The notes: a model not told the origin generated them from the sequence alone. Counted from the stretch's first letter, positions 9,487 to 18,684 are shown. The stretch is DNA of 64,000 bases from an uncultured Lachnospiraceae bacterium (GCA_944380315.1 CALWHG010000001.1:1-64000), one strand, 5' to 3'. Numbers and translations are program-made.

Positions 9487-11157
9487 ATGGCTAACAGAAG
9501 GACTACAAACAGCAGGAGGCAGAGCCATAAAAGGCGACAGAAGGCCATGACCGATGCGCTCAAGCTTATCCTTGCTTTGATGCTTATAGTGGCAGCAGTC
9601 ATCGTGGTGGTATTTGTAAAAAACGAGCTCGGATCCGGGCTCGGCTTTTGGCGTGGTACGGAGGAGAGCACGGAAAGCGAGAGCTCAGATGAGAGCGAGA
9701 GTACCATTACGGAGACCGAGGAGGAGGTCCCCGGATTCAACAGGGACCCGGAGGGACGGCTCTATTATCTTGATGAGGAGGGCGAAAGGCTTTCCGACAG
9801 CTGGATGGCTGAGGGAGACGAGCTCTACTATATCGATGAGGAGGGCTATGTCTGCACAGAGGACATGACAGACGGTGGCATGCGCTTTGGCTTTTCCGAG
9901 GATGGGGCGGTGACCTCCATAGTTTACGATGACAGCTATCGCCCTTCGGATGAGGACGATACAGATGAGGGCTTCAGCCTGGTCAGCGACAGGCGGGTGA
10001 GAGTGTTCCTGGATCCTGAGCAGAAGAGCGGCAGCTTCTATCTCATAAGGTATCGGAGGACCACGGACGACACGGCCTATGATCTTGGAGGGGGCAACAG
10101 GCAGTACACCTCCCCCTACAGCATGCAGATAGAAGGGGATTATGTATATTTCCTGCCTCTGACGGACCGGGAGGAGCCGGAGGACAGCTATACAAACGGC
10201 AACCTTTACCGTATGGAGCTGGGAGCCGAGGTCAGGGATCTCATAGCCGAGGACGTGGAGGGCTATAAGGTCCTCGATGGCATGGTCTATTATCAGAGCG
10301 GCGGGGTGCTGAGGCATACGGACAGGGCCGGCAAGGATACCACTGTGCCTGATTTCTCAGAGGTCGAGGATTTCAGCTTGGACATAAGCTCAGGCGACAA
10401 GGCCTATCTCTACACGGCAGATGGAAGGCCGGTGGCCCAGGCAAGCGATGAGTTCAAGGCCGGCAACTTCCGCTATGAGCTGGCATCTGACGGCGAGATA
10501 CTGTCAGTGGCGGAAAAGTCCACGGTCAACACCGGCGGCTATACCTACAGCATAGAGGGCGATGACGCCTTTGGCTCGCCTATATCCAGAGTCGTAAGGA
10601 CCAGCGATGAGACGGGAAAGAAGGAGATCATATCCTCAGAGTTTGACGGAAGCTGTGGAAACCTTCACTATGACTTTGATTCCGGATCCATGCTGGCAGA
10701 ATATACGGATACCTCGGGAAAGAGCCGCATACTCAAGATCACCAAGGACGGAGATGTGGACTATCTCATAGATGACGGAGGCGGAGACGGCAAGCTTGTG
10801 CTCTATGGCATCCAGGACCATGAGGCCATATGCAGGAAGACGGTCGCTGATGGAGAGATAAGCTTCGTTTCGCTTCGAATCAGGGCATCAGTGCCCATGG
10901 CTCTGGCAGTAGAGCCCATGGAGATCGGAGACGACCCCAATGAGGGAGAGGTCATAGATATAGGAGGCACTACGGCTGCCCAGAGTACTGAGGAGCTGGA
11001 AAATGTTTCAGCCCCCTCCATGGACAAGGATACGGAGACCATAGGCCAGGGACCCGGAGTGGGACTTGTGGGCCCTCAAAGCCCCTCAGGCGGACATACG
11101 GCTCCCGGAGATCAGTCAGGTCCAGGCTCGGCCGTTGTGACGGCGCCTCCGGGCTGA
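9487..11157 (+). CDS. Membrane-anchored extracellular protein of unknown function
   Basis: 556 residues. A basic cytoplasmic N-terminus (about 1-20) and one transmembrane helix (about 24-46) are followed by a long acidic exported region. Residues 85-130 contain Tyr-rich segments such as RLYYLDEEG and ELYYIDEEGYV that resemble cell-wall-binding or choline-binding repeats; later segments look like beta-propeller strands (YYQSGGVLRHTD, YLYTADGRPV). The C-terminus is Pro/Gly/Ser-rich. No good ribosome site precedes the ATG. I do not recognise the family. It may share a transcript with the guanylate-kinase-like gene 10 bases downstream. Confidence 0.75.
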   Translation: MANRRTTNSRRQSHKRRQKAMTDALKLILALMLIVAAVIVVVFVKNELGSGLGFWRGTEESTESESSDESESTITETEEEVPGFNRDPEGRLYYLDEEGERLSDSWMAEGDELYYIDEEGYVCTEDMTDGGMRFGFSEDGAVTSIVYDDSYRPSDEDDTDEGFSLVSDRRVRVFLDPEQKSGSFYLIRYRRTTDDTAYDLGGGNRQYTSPYSMQIEGDYVYFLPLTDREEPEDSYTNGNLYRMELGAEVRDLIAEDVEGYKVLDGMVYYQSGGVLRHTDRAGKDTTVPDFSEVEDFSLDISSGDKAYLYTADGRPVAQASDEFKAGNFRYELASDGEILSVAEKSTVNTGGYTYSIEGDDAFGSPISRVVRTSDETGKKEIISSEFDGSCGNLHYDFDSGSMLAEYTDTSGKSRILKITKDGDVDYLIDDGGGDGKLVLYGIQDHEAICRKTVADGEISFVSLRIRASVPMALAVEPMEIGDDPNEGEVIDIGGTTAAQSTEELENVSAPSMDKDTETIGQGPGVGLVGPQSPSGGHTAPGDQSGPGSAVVTAPPG

Positions 11158-11167
11158 GGAAGTGAGT

Positions 11168-11755
11168 ATGGGCAGGATATATTGCATCATGGGAAAATCG
11201 GCATCCGGGAAGGATACCGTATATAAGGAGCTCCTTCGACGCTTTCCGGGCCTTCGGACCTACGTCATGTATTCCACCAGGCCCATGAGAGAGGGCGAGA
11301 AGGACGGAGTCACCTATCATTTTGTGGACGAGGACAGACTTCGGCTGTACGAGGAGCAGGGAAAGCTCATAGAAAAGCGGGTCTACCAGACCATGCTGGG
11401 GCCCTGGACCTATGCCACGGTCGATGACGGACAGATAGACCCGGAGGGGCATGACATACTCATGCTGACCACACCGGAGGCCTTCATAAAGCTGTGTTCC
11501 TATTTTGGAAGGGACAGGGTCAGAGACATTTACATAGAGGTGGAGGACGGGGAGCGTCTGCTCCGGGCCATAAAAAGGGAGATGCTGGAGCCCCGGCCCC
11601 ACTATGATGAGGTCTGCCGCAGGTTCCTTGCGGACTGTGAGGACTTTTCGGAGGAGAGGCTCCAGGAGGCAGGCATAGAAAGACGCTATGACAACCAGGA
11701 TCTGGAGGAGTGCATCCAAAGGATAGCCGGAGATATGGAACATGAAGGGTTTTAA
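11168..11755 (+). CDS. Guanylate kinase-like protein
   Basis: 195 residues with P-loop IMGKSASGKDTVYKELL and the GMP-binding segments YSTRPMREGEKDGVTYHFV and Tyr/Glu loop of the guanylate kinase family, which phosphorylates GMP to GDP. The C-terminal half is more divergent (REMLEPRPHYDEVCRRFLAD) than a housekeeping Gmk, so this may be a paralogue. The ATG at 11168 is preferred over GTG at 11162 because GAGGA at 11156-11160 is correctly spaced. It overlaps holB by 14 bases. Confidence 0.82.
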   Translation: MGRIYCIMGKSASGKDTVYKELLRRFPGLRTYVMYSTRPMREGEKDGVTYHFVDEDRLRLYEEQGKLIEKRVYQTMLGPWTYATVDDGQIDPEGHDILMLTTPEAFIKLCSYFGRDRVRDIYIEVEDGERLLRAIKREMLEPRPHYDEVCRRFLADCEDFSEERLQEAGIERRYDNQDLEECIQRIAGDMEHEGF

Positions 11756-12740
11756 GGATATAATAGGCAATGACATACTCAAGGAGCAGTTTTCCGGGGC
11801 CATAAGGACCGGCTCCATATCTCATGCGTACATGCTTTCGGGAGATCGGGGCATGGGCAAGAAGCGATTTGCCAGGGCCTTTTGTCAGGAGCTTTTCTGT
11901 GAGCATCCGGTGGATGGAGGTGCCTGCGGCATATGCCCCTCCTGCAAAAAGGTGGAGAGCGGCAATCATCCGGATGTCATATGGCTCAGGGCAGAAAAGC
12001 CTGAGGTCATAAAGGTGGATGAGATAAGGCAGCAGATAGTTGACACGGTGGATATAAGACCGTTCCTGGGGGACCGCAAGATCTATATCATTCCCGATGC
12101 GGACCGCATGAATCCCCAGGCCCAGAACAGCCTGCTCAAGGTACTGGAGGAGCCTCCGGAGTATGTGACCATATTCCTGCTGTGCTGTGACGAGGCGGCT
12201 CTCCTTGAGACCATACTTTCCAGGGTCATAAGGCTGAAGCTGAAGCCCAGGACTGACAGCATGGTCAAGGAGTATCTCAAGAGACATTTTCCGAATGCTG
12301 AGGACATGAGCCTCGATCTGGCAGTGGCATTTTCCCGCGGCAATGTGGGCCGGGCTGAGGACCTGCTCTCTGAGGAGGGCTTCAAGGAGATGTATGCCGC
12401 CGTGACCGATACCTGCAGGAGCCTGAGGACCATGGATGCGGGAAGGATAGCTCATGCAGCCCGCAGGCTTGCCTCGGAATGCGGCGATACCGGTGATGTG
12501 CTCGACCTGATGCAGCTCTGGTACCGGGATCTTATGATGTATAAGGTCACCAGGGACATAGGCGGGCTGCTGTTCAAAACTGAAAGAAAGGCCATGATGG
12601 AACTTGCCCCCGTCTGCTCATATGAGGGCATAGAGGACATCATGGATGCCATAGAGACCTGCAGGACCAGGCTTAAGGCCAACGTCAATCCGGAGCTCAG
12701 CTTCGAGCTCATGCTCTGCAGGATGAAGGAGAATCAATGA
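11742..12740 (+). CDS. holB: DNA polymerase III subunit delta'
   Basis: 332-residue clamp-loader subunit. AAA+ fold with GDRGMGKKRFA in the P-loop position, a four-Cys zinc module (about residues 48-66, CGICPSC), and the sensor region LLKVLEEPPEYVTIFLLC. Delta' acts with DnaX and HolA to load the beta clamp; its P-loop is usually degenerate, as here. The downstream neighbour ricT overlaps by 4 bases, an arrangement common in Firmicutes. Confidence 0.93.
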   Translation: MKGFKDIIGNDILKEQFSGAIRTGSISHAYMLSGDRGMGKKRFARAFCQELFCEHPVDGGACGICPSCKKVESGNHPDVIWLRAEKPEVIKVDEIRQQIVDTVDIRPFLGDRKIYIIPDADRMNPQAQNSLLKVLEEPPEYVTIFLLCCDEAALLETILSRVIRLKLKPRTDSMVKEYLKRHFPNAEDMSLDLAVAFSRGNVGRAEDLLSEEGFKEMYAAVTDTCRSLRTMDAGRIAHAARRLASECGDTGDVLDLMQLWYRDLMMYKVTRDIGGLLFKTERKAMMELAPVCSYEGIEDIMDAIETCRTRLKANVNPELSFELMLCRMKENQ

Positions 12741-13666
12741 ATAAAGTCGTAGGAGTGCGTTTCAGATACGCAGGCAAGATATATGATTTTTCGGTGGGGG
12801 ACAAGGATGTCCGGAAGGGCATGCATGTCATCGTGGAGACCGCCCGGGGAGTGGAGTACGGAGAGGTCGTGACCGATGTAAGGGAGATCCCCGACGACAA
12901 GCTGGTAAAGCCTCTCAAGGAGATCATCCGCATAGCCACCGGGGAGGACAAAAGGCACGAGGCTGAAAATAACGAAAAGCAGAAGGAAGCCTTTAAGATA
13001 TGCCGGGAAAAGATCAAAAAGCATGGCCTTGAGATGAAGCTCATAGGCTGCGAATATACCTTTGACAACAGCAAGGTGCTCTTTTACTTCACTGCCGACG
13101 GCAGGGTCGACTTCCGTGAGCTGGTGAAGGATCTGGCATCGGTGTTCAGGACCAGGATAGAGCTTCGCCAGGTAGGCGTCAGGGACGAGACCAAGATACT
13201 CGGAGGCCTGGGTGTATGCGGCAGGGCGCTCTGCTGCAGCAGCTATCTGAGCGACTTTGTCCCCGTGTCCATAAAGATGGCCAAGGAGCAGAACCTTTCC
13301 CTCAACCCGGTCAAGATATCCGGAGTATGCGGCAGGCTCATGTGCTGCCTCAAAAATGAGGAGGAGGTCTATGAGGAGCTCAACCGTACCCTTCCCTATG
13401 TTGGAGACAGGGTAGAGACTCCCGACGGACTTTCCGGAGAGGTCAGCTCCGTCAGCATACTCAAGCAGATGGTAAGGGTGGTAGTGGATCTCCCCCACGA
13501 TGAGAAGGAGATCAGGGATTATCCTGCATCTCAGCTCAAGGTCAGGAGCAGCAGGAAAAAGGGCAAGCAGAGGAAGCCTGCCTCCGATGCTGCTGAGGAA
13601 AAGGAGCTTCGGGAGCTGGACAGCCTTACAAAGAAGGATTCCGGCAGATCGAAGGTCAATGACTGA
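12737..13666 (+). CDS. ricT: PSP1-domain protein, RicT/YaaT homologue
   Basis: 309 residues. The N-terminal part and the C-terminal PSP1 region are conserved, including the Cys pairs GVCGRALCCSSYL and GVCGRLMCCLKNEEE that coordinate a 4Fe-4S cluster in the B. subtilis Y-complex. There RicA, RicF and RicT guide RNase Y processing of mRNA. The last 45 residues are a Lys/Arg/Glu-rich tail (SSRKKGKQRKP) not needed for the family call. The start overlaps the holB stop (ATGA). Confidence 0.9.
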   Translation: MNKVVGVRFRYAGKIYDFSVGDKDVRKGMHVIVETARGVEYGEVVTDVREIPDDKLVKPLKEIIRIATGEDKRHEAENNEKQKEAFKICREKIKKHGLEMKLIGCEYTFDNSKVLFYFTADGRVDFRELVKDLASVFRTRIELRQVGVRDETKILGGLGVCGRALCCSSYLSDFVPVSIKMAKEQNLSLNPVKISGVCGRLMCCLKNEEEVYEELNRTLPYVGDRVETPDGLSGEVSSVSILKQMVRVVVDLPHDEKEIRDYPASQLKVRSSRKKGKQRKPASDAAEEKELRELDSLTKKDSGRSKVND

Positions 13667-13669
13667 TAT

Positions 13670-14428
13670 ATGGATGGCTACAGGGAACAGGTCCCTCTCC
13701 TTGAGGGAGAGCGTATAGACGATCTGCAGCGTAACGGCTACGGTATCATTCAGAAGTCGGGGGGCTTCTGCTTTGGTATGGATGCGGTACTGCTGAGCGG
13801 CTTTGCCGAGGCCGGAAAGGGCTCGACCCTGGTGGATCTGGGTACCGGCACAGGCATCATCCCCATACTTATGAAGGCCAAGACGGGGGCCGAAAGGCTT
13901 TACGGCCTTGAACTCCAGCACGAGGTGGCGGAGATGGCCGGGCGCAGCGTAAGGCTCAATGGCCTGACGGACAGCATAAGCATAGTCGAAGGGGATCTGA
14001 AGGACTGGAGGCAGCTGCTTCCGGAGCTTGCGGGCAGGGTCGACGTGGTCACCTCAAATCCGCCATATATGAAAAAGGGCAGCGGACTGGTAAATCCCGG
14101 GGATCTCAAGTCCATATCAAGGCATGAGATATACTGCGAGCTTTCAGATGTATGTCAGGCAGCAGCAGGGCTCCTTCGGAGCGGGGGACATTTTTATATG
14201 GTTCACAGGCCCCTGAGGCTTCCGGAGATAGTGCTCAGGCTCCATGAGGCCGGCCTTGAACCGAAGCGTCTCAAATTTGTCCACCCCTATGCGGATAGGG
14301 AGGCCAACATGGTCCTCATAGAGGCGGTAAAGGGCGGCAGGGCCGAGTGCCGTGTCGAGAAGCCTATCATAGTGTATGAAGCTCCCGGTCGGTATACCAG
14401 GGAGATATATGATATATACGGGTATTGA
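13670..14428 (+). CDS. tRNA1(Val) (adenine(37)-N6)-methyltransferase-like protein
   Basis: 252-residue SAM-dependent methyltransferase. The SAM-binding motif is VDLGTGTGIIPILM and the catalytic NPPY motif of N6-adenine methylases lies in TSNPPYMKKGSG. The N-terminal VPLLEGERIDDLQ and GFCFGMDAVLLSGF segments match the TrmN6/YabB family. It sits three bases after ricT, as yabB follows yaaT in many Firmicutes. The exact tRNA substrate is inferred from family. Confidence 0.88.
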   Translation: MDGYREQVPLLEGERIDDLQRNGYGIIQKSGGFCFGMDAVLLSGFAEAGKGSTLVDLGTGTGIIPILMKAKTGAERLYGLELQHEVAEMAGRSVRLNGLTDSISIVEGDLKDWRQLLPELAGRVDVVTSNPPYMKKGSGLVNPGDLKSISRHEIYCELSDVCQAAAGLLRSGGHFYMVHRPLRLPEIVLRLHEAGLEPKRLKFVHPYADREANMVLIEAVKGGRAECRVEKPIIVYEAPGRYTREIYDIYGY

Positions 14429-14455
14429 GTTTTTCTTTTTTTATGGAGGTGTAAC

Positions 14456-15523
14456 ATGTCTGTCACAAAAGAACTGAGAGGAAAGACGAAAAATGGCATC
14501 GAGGTGACATTTTTCCACATGACCAACAAAAACGGCCTTTGCGCTACGGTGTCTGATCTGGGAGCCACATGGATAGGTCTCATAGCTCCGGACAAGGACG
14601 GAGTCATGAAGGACGTGCTGCTTGGCTATGACGATCCGGAGACTCTTTATGAAAATCCCGGCTCCATGGGCGCCATAGTGGGCAGGAATGCCAACCGCAT
14701 AGCGGAGGGAAGATTCACTCTGGACGGAAAGACCTATCAGCTGGCAAAGAACAATGCAGACAACAATCTGCACAGCGGCCCCGATGTGCTGAGCAAAAGG
14801 CATTTTGAGGCAAGGGAGGGCAGCATAGAGGGTGCCGACTTCGTCATCTTCAGACTGGAGAGCCCCGAGGGCGACCAGGGCTACCCCGGAAGCCTTTCAA
14901 TTGAGATAGTCTATACCCTTACGGATTTCAATGATCTCATCATAGAGTATAAGCTCCATGCAGGCGACAAGGATACACTGGCCAACTTCACCTGCCACCC
15001 TTATTTCAACCTGGCAGGCCATGACAGCGGAGACATACTCGGACAGGAGCTTTGGATAGATGCGGCTTCAGTCTGCGAGATAAATGAGGATGCATTGACC
15101 ACGGGCAAGATCCTTCCCGTAAGTAACACTCCTTTTGACTTCAGGAGCCCCAAGCTCATAGGCAGGGACATAGAGGTACAGAACAAGCAGCTCAAAAATG
15201 CAGGCGGCGGATATGATCACAACTTCTGCCTGGATCATCGCTTTGGCAGGATGAAGCTGGCCTGCACTGCCAGGGATCCTGAGAGCGGAAGATACATAGA
15301 GGTATATACCGGCATGCCGGGCATACAGCTCTATACGGCAAATTCCATGAATGAGAGCGTTACTGCCAAGGGAGGCGCTCATTATAAAAAGTGGGGCGGC
15401 TTTGCACTGGAGACCCAGTTCTATCCCAATGCCATAAATGTGCCCGAGTGGGAGCAGCCGGTCATCTTTGCGGATGAGGTCAAGTATTTCCTTACGACCT
15501 ACAAGTTTGGAGTAAAAGACTGA
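14456..15523 (+). CDS. galM: Galactose mutarotase (aldose 1-epimerase)
   Basis: 355 residues, normal length. It interconverts alpha and beta anomers of aldoses in the Leloir route. Recognisable motifs are GRNANRIAEGRF, NNLHSGPDVLSKRHF, the catalytic-His region FTCHPYFNLAGH, YDHNFCLD, and the Glu-containing ALETQFYPNAINVP. A clear GGAGG at 14442-14446 precedes the ATG. No other galactose genes are adjacent, so it seems to stand alone in a housekeeping string. Confidence 0.93.
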   Translation: MSVTKELRGKTKNGIEVTFFHMTNKNGLCATVSDLGATWIGLIAPDKDGVMKDVLLGYDDPETLYENPGSMGAIVGRNANRIAEGRFTLDGKTYQLAKNNADNNLHSGPDVLSKRHFEAREGSIEGADFVIFRLESPEGDQGYPGSLSIEIVYTLTDFNDLIIEYKLHAGDKDTLANFTCHPYFNLAGHDSGDILGQELWIDAASVCEINEDALTTGKILPVSNTPFDFRSPKLIGRDIEVQNKQLKNAGGGYDHNFCLDHRFGRMKLACTARDPESGRYIEVYTGMPGIQLYTANSMNESVTAKGGAHYKKWGGFALETQFYPNAINVPEWEQPVIFADEVKYFLTTYKFGVKD

Positions 15524-15574
15524 GGCAGTAAAAGCTGATACCGGGCAGCAGGGCCCGGAGAAGGAAGCGTGGAT

Positions 15575-16396
15575 ATGAGAAATGGAAGGAAAGCAGGATT
15601 TATAGGCGCTGGCAACATGGCCTCCGCCATCATAGGCGGCATAGCAGGCAAGGGACTCATAAGAGGCGAGGATATGATAGCCTCAAATCCGTCCATGCCG
15701 AAGCTGGAGAGGCTTCATGAGAGCTACGGACTGGAGATCACCCAGGACAACCGGGAGGCTGCCCGCAGAGCCGGAGACTTTCTGTTCCTCTGCGTAAAGC
15801 CCCAGTTCATGCAGGAGGTCATAGACGAGATCAGGGACGTGGTCTCCGATGATACCGTGGTCATATCCATAGCTGCCGGCAAGCCCCTTTCATTTTTTGA
15901 GGAGGGCTTCGGAAGGCCCCTGAGGCTCATACGTATCATGCCAAATACCCCCGCTCTGGTGGGCGAGGGCTGTACGGCAGTCAGCCTCGGAGCAGAGGCC
16001 GCAAAGTCTGAAAATAAAGAGCTGGTGGATGAGGCGCTGGAGCTCATAGGCAGCTTCGGAGAGACGGTGGTCATGCCGGAAAGGCTCATAGACATAGCCG
16101 GACAGATAGGCGGCGCTTCCATAGCCTGGCTCTGTCTGGCCATGGAGGGCATGGCGGACGGAGCGGTGGCAGAGGGCATGCCCAGGGACATGGCCTACAA
16201 ATTTGCTGCAGCAGCCATGGCCGGCACAGGACGCCTGGCCCTGTCTACGGGCAGGCATCCGGGAGTGCTCAAGGACATGGTCACCTCCCCTGCAGGCACG
16301 ACCATACAGGGCAATCGTATACTGGAGGAGCGTGCCGTGCGCGGAGCCTTCATGGATGCAGTCATAGAGTCCACCGAAAGATCAAGAAGGATGTAA
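15575..16396 (+). CDS. proC: Pyrroline-5-carboxylate reductase
   Basis: 273 residues. Final step of proline synthesis: NAD(P)H-dependent reduction of pyrroline-5-carboxylate. A Rossmann motif (GFIGAGNMASAIIGG) starts the protein and the conserved substrate region PAGTTIQGNRILEE lies near the end. Start at ATG 15575, seven bases after AAGGAAG; GTG 15569 is too close. A small GC hairpin (15541-15558) lies upstream without a T-run. proB and proA are not in the window. Confidence 0.94.
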   Translation: MRNGRKAGFIGAGNMASAIIGGIAGKGLIRGEDMIASNPSMPKLERLHESYGLEITQDNREAARRAGDFLFLCVKPQFMQEVIDEIRDVVSDDTVVISIAAGKPLSFFEEGFGRPLRLIRIMPNTPALVGEGCTAVSLGAEAAKSENKELVDEALELIGSFGETVVMPERLIDIAGQIGGASIAWLCLAMEGMADGAVAEGMPRDMAYKFAAAAMAGTGRLALSTGRHPGVLKDMVTSPAGTTIQGNRILEERAVRGAFMDAVIESTERSRRM

Positions 16397-16404
16397 ATGT
16401 CTTC

Positions 16405-17289
16405 ATGCCTGAAAACGGATACGGAAAGCTTTATATAGTGGCCACTCCCATAGGCAATCTGGGGGACATGAGCTATCGTGCAGTAGAGACGCTGAGATCA
16501 GCGTCTCTTATCGCTGCTGAGGATACCCGCAATTCCATAAAGCTCCTTAACCATTTTGATATCAGGACACCCATGACCAGCTATCACGAGCACAACAAAT
16601 ATGAAAAGGCGGAGGAGCTGATCGGAAAGCTCAGGGCAGGGGAGGACATAGCCATCATAACAGATGCCGGGACTCCCTGCATATCAGACCCGGGAGAGGT
16701 GCTGGTGAGCCGCTGTGCCGAAGAGGGCATAGAGGTGACTGGAGTGCCCGGGGCCTGCGCAGCCATAAATGCCCTGACCTTGTCGGGATTTCCTTCAAGA
16801 CATTTCCTGTTCGTGGGTTTTCTTCCCTCAAAGCGCCAGAAGAAGGAACGCCAGCGGGAGCTCGAGGCCCTTCGCCTTGAAAGGTCGACCATGATACTTT
16901 ATGAGGCTCCCCATCACCTGCAGGACACCCTCAGGGATCTCTGCGAGGCCCTGGGGGCCGATCGACGGATCTGCCTTTGCCGGGAGATGACAAAGAAGCA
17001 TGAGGAGGTCATAAGGACCACCCTTGAGGAGGCTCTGGAGCTGTCCCCTCGTGGGGAGTACGTGCTCATCCTGGAGGGACTTTCCGAGGAAGCCGCAGAG
17101 GCCCTGCGGGCACAGGAGATGAAAGGCTCAGGCACGATGCTGCTGACTGAGCTGGACATCCCTGCTCATATAGAGGCGCTTATGGAAAAAGGCCTCTCAG
17201 AAAAGGAAGCCATCAAGCAGGCCGCCCTCGACCGGGGCATACCCAAAAGAGAGGCATACCGGGCCTGGCATGGGCTGGGTGAAGCATAG
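16405..17289 (+). CDS. rsmI: 16S rRNA (cytidine(1402)-2'-O)-methyltransferase
   Basis: 294-residue tetrapyrrole-methylase-fold enzyme that methylates the ribose of C1402 in the 16S decoding site. Family motifs: VATPIGNLGDMSYRA, AAEDTRNSIKLLNHF, ITDAGTPCISDPGE, GVPGACAAINAL, and a C-terminal helical part ending EKEAIKQAALDRGIPKREAY. Length is normal. It lies 8 bases after proC and 3 bases before the acylphosphatase gene. Confidence 0.95.
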   Translation: MPENGYGKLYIVATPIGNLGDMSYRAVETLRSASLIAAEDTRNSIKLLNHFDIRTPMTSYHEHNKYEKAEELIGKLRAGEDIAIITDAGTPCISDPGEVLVSRCAEEGIEVTGVPGACAAINALTLSGFPSRHFLFVGFLPSKRQKKERQRELEALRLERSTMILYEAPHHLQDTLRDLCEALGADRRICLCREMTKKHEEVIRTTLEEALELSPRGEYVLILEGLSEEAAEALRAQEMKGSGTMLLTELDIPAHIEALMEKGLSEKEAIKQAALDRGIPKREAYRAWHGLGEA

Positions 17290-17292
17290 ACT

Positions 17293-17571
17293 ATGGACGA
17301 TATTAAAAGATACAGACTCCATGCCTATGGCAGGGTTCAGGGAGTTGGTTTCCGCTGGTTCGTGAAGCGCCTCGCGGAGGCTCACAGGCTGACCGGCTTT
17401 GCCAAAAATGAATGGGATGGCAGTATGACGGTGGAGCTGCAGGGCACCGTAAGGGCCATAGAGACGGTTATGGCAGCCATATACAGAGGTGATCTATACA
17501 TAGATGTGGAGCACATGGATGCAGAGGAGATAGCCACAGATCCCCATGATACGGGGTTTTATACAATTTAA
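17293..17571 (+). CDS. Acylphosphatase
   Basis: 92 residues, the usual length. The catalytic signature GRVQGVGFRWFVKR (active-site Arg) and the Asn-bearing segment GFAKNEWDGSMTVELQG are intact. It hydrolyses acyl phosphates such as carbamoyl phosphate. It is the last gene of the housekeeping string; base composition shifts to AT-rich immediately after it. Confidence 0.93.
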   Translation: MDDIKRYRLHAYGRVQGVGFRWFVKRLAEAHRLTGFAKNEWDGSMTVELQGTVRAIETVMAAIYRGDLYIDVEHMDAEEIATDPHDTGFYTI

Positions 17572-17614
17572 GGTCTAAGGATAAACTTAACTGATCTCTT
17601 TTATTAGTTTTTAG

Positions 17615-17992
17615 AACGAAAAAAATGGAATAGCTTATATAGGTACTGTTTCTATGTATGTTTCAGATTTATCTGAGATAGAGGTAAACATGAATATTTC
17701 AGAAGGAACAACGGTTATAGCAGATAGCCTATTTTCTAGAGACAAAACGGATAATCAAAGAAGTGTAATATTGAAGGATGAAAATATAGTTATTCCGGAA
17801 ACAATCAAGGGAATAGGAGAAAAGGCCTTTTACATGCAGTTTAATATTGAGACAATGGAAATTCCAGATTCAGTGATTTATATAGGAGATGACGCAATAC
17901 CATCTAAAGTTAAAATATATGGGGATGATGGCTCAGAAGCACAGAGATACGCGGTAGATAATGGGAATGAATTTGTGATATTGAGCAAGTAA
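17615..17992 (+). pseudogene. 5'-truncated remnant of a BspA-like leucine-rich-repeat surface protein
   Basis: The ATG at 17654 opens 112 codons, but the frame continues upstream without a start to a stop at 17612-17614, and the extra codons (NGIAYIGTVS) continue the same protein-like sequence. The body holds LRR_5 features: EGTTVIADSLF, IVIPETIKGIGEKAF, NIETMEIPDSVIYIGDDA, and the terminal module KIYGDDGSEAQRYAVDNG typical of BspA-type repeats. There is no signal peptide or ribosome site. AT-rich and unlike its neighbours, it is best read as the tail of a larger gene lost by deletion or recombination. Confidence 0.65.
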
Positions 17993-18044
17993 AATATAGA
18001 TTTAGGCAGTAGGGTGGAGATCATAATTGCTGTAATGTTTTCCG

Positions 18045-18073
18045 TTGTTTTTTACAGCAGAATCGTATATACT
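18045..18073 (+). promoter_or_regulatory. Promoter of the YefM/ParE-type pair
   Basis: -35-like TTGTTT (18045-18050), 17 bases, -10 TATACT (18068-18073). An alternative -35 TTTACA overlaps the spacer. It lies about 32 bases before the antitoxin start and is the only promoter-like sequence between 17993 and 18104. Confidence 0.5.
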
Positions 18074-18104
18074 ATGTATATTAAATCAAGTACAGGGGGG
18101 GGGT

Positions 18105-18356
18105 ATGATCATGCCTAATATTAAACCGATATCTGATCTAAGAAATTATACGGATGTACTTCATGATGTAACCATAGGATCACCAGTCTTTTTAACTAAA
18201 AATGGCCGCGGGCGTTATGCCATCATGGATATGCAGGATTATGAAAAGACTATGGCAGCTCTTAAGCTTATGAACGAGCTTTCTAGAGGCAGGCGATCTG
18301 GAGAAGAAAAAGGATGGCTTTCTGCAGAGGAAGTAAAGTCACATTTTAGGAGCTAA
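18105..18356 (+). CDS. Type II antitoxin, Phd/YefM family
   Basis: 83 residues if started at ATG 18105 (81 from ATG 18111). N-terminal Phd/YefM DNA-binding fold: NIKPISDLRNYTDVLHDVTIGSPVFLTKNGRGRYAIMDMQDYEK. The C-terminal toxin-binding tail is short and charged. The ribosome site is an uninterrupted run of nine Gs (18095-18103) right before the ATG. It precedes a ParE/RelE toxin by 4 bases, the normal order; the pair is expected to autorepress. Confidence 0.85.
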   Translation: MIMPNIKPISDLRNYTDVLHDVTIGSPVFLTKNGRGRYAIMDMQDYEKTMAALKLMNELSRGRRSGEEKGWLSAEEVKSHFRS

Positions 18357-18360
18357 AATT

Positions 18361-18684
18361 ATGAAGTTTAAGCTCTTATACTCTCCGGAGGCACTAAAAG
18401 ACCTGGAAGATATTAAAAATTATATAGAATACGAATTACTTGAGCCAGAAATAGCTATTGACATTATTGACCGTATCTTTGATAAGGTTCAGTCTCTTGA
18501 GCAATTTCCAGATATGGGAGCGATGCTTTCATCGGTTGCTGAATGTGATACAGATCATAGGTTTTTGATTTCCGGGAGCTATATGATATTTTACAGACAT
18601 GATGATAAAAATGTCTATATAGATCGAGTATTGTATGGAAAACGGGATTACATTAGAGTATTGTTTGATAATTTAGATGAATGA
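18361..18684 (+). CDS. Type II toxin, ParE/RelE superfamily
   Basis: 107 residues. N-terminal LLYSPEALKDLEDIKNYIEYELLEPEIAIDIIDRI and the C-terminal RFLISGSYMIFYRHDDKNVYIDRVLYGKRDY match the ParE/RelE fold. The RDY ending is typical of the ParE-like branch, which poisons gyrase, although RelE-type mRNA cleavage cannot be excluded. It follows the YefM-type antitoxin by 4 bases. AT-rich, in contrast to flanking housekeeping genes. Confidence 0.85.
   Translation: MKFKLLYSPEALKDLEDIKNYIEYELLEPEIAIDIIDRIFDKVQSLEQFPDMGAMLSSVAECDTDHRFLISGSYMIFYRHDDKNVYIDRVLYGKRDYIRVLFDNLDE

Noticed and set aside
12734..13921. Long open frame on the minus strand across ricT and the methyltransferase gene
   Set aside because: Overlaps well-supported plus-strand genes with clear motifs; the antisense protein has no recognisable family and is explained by codon bias.
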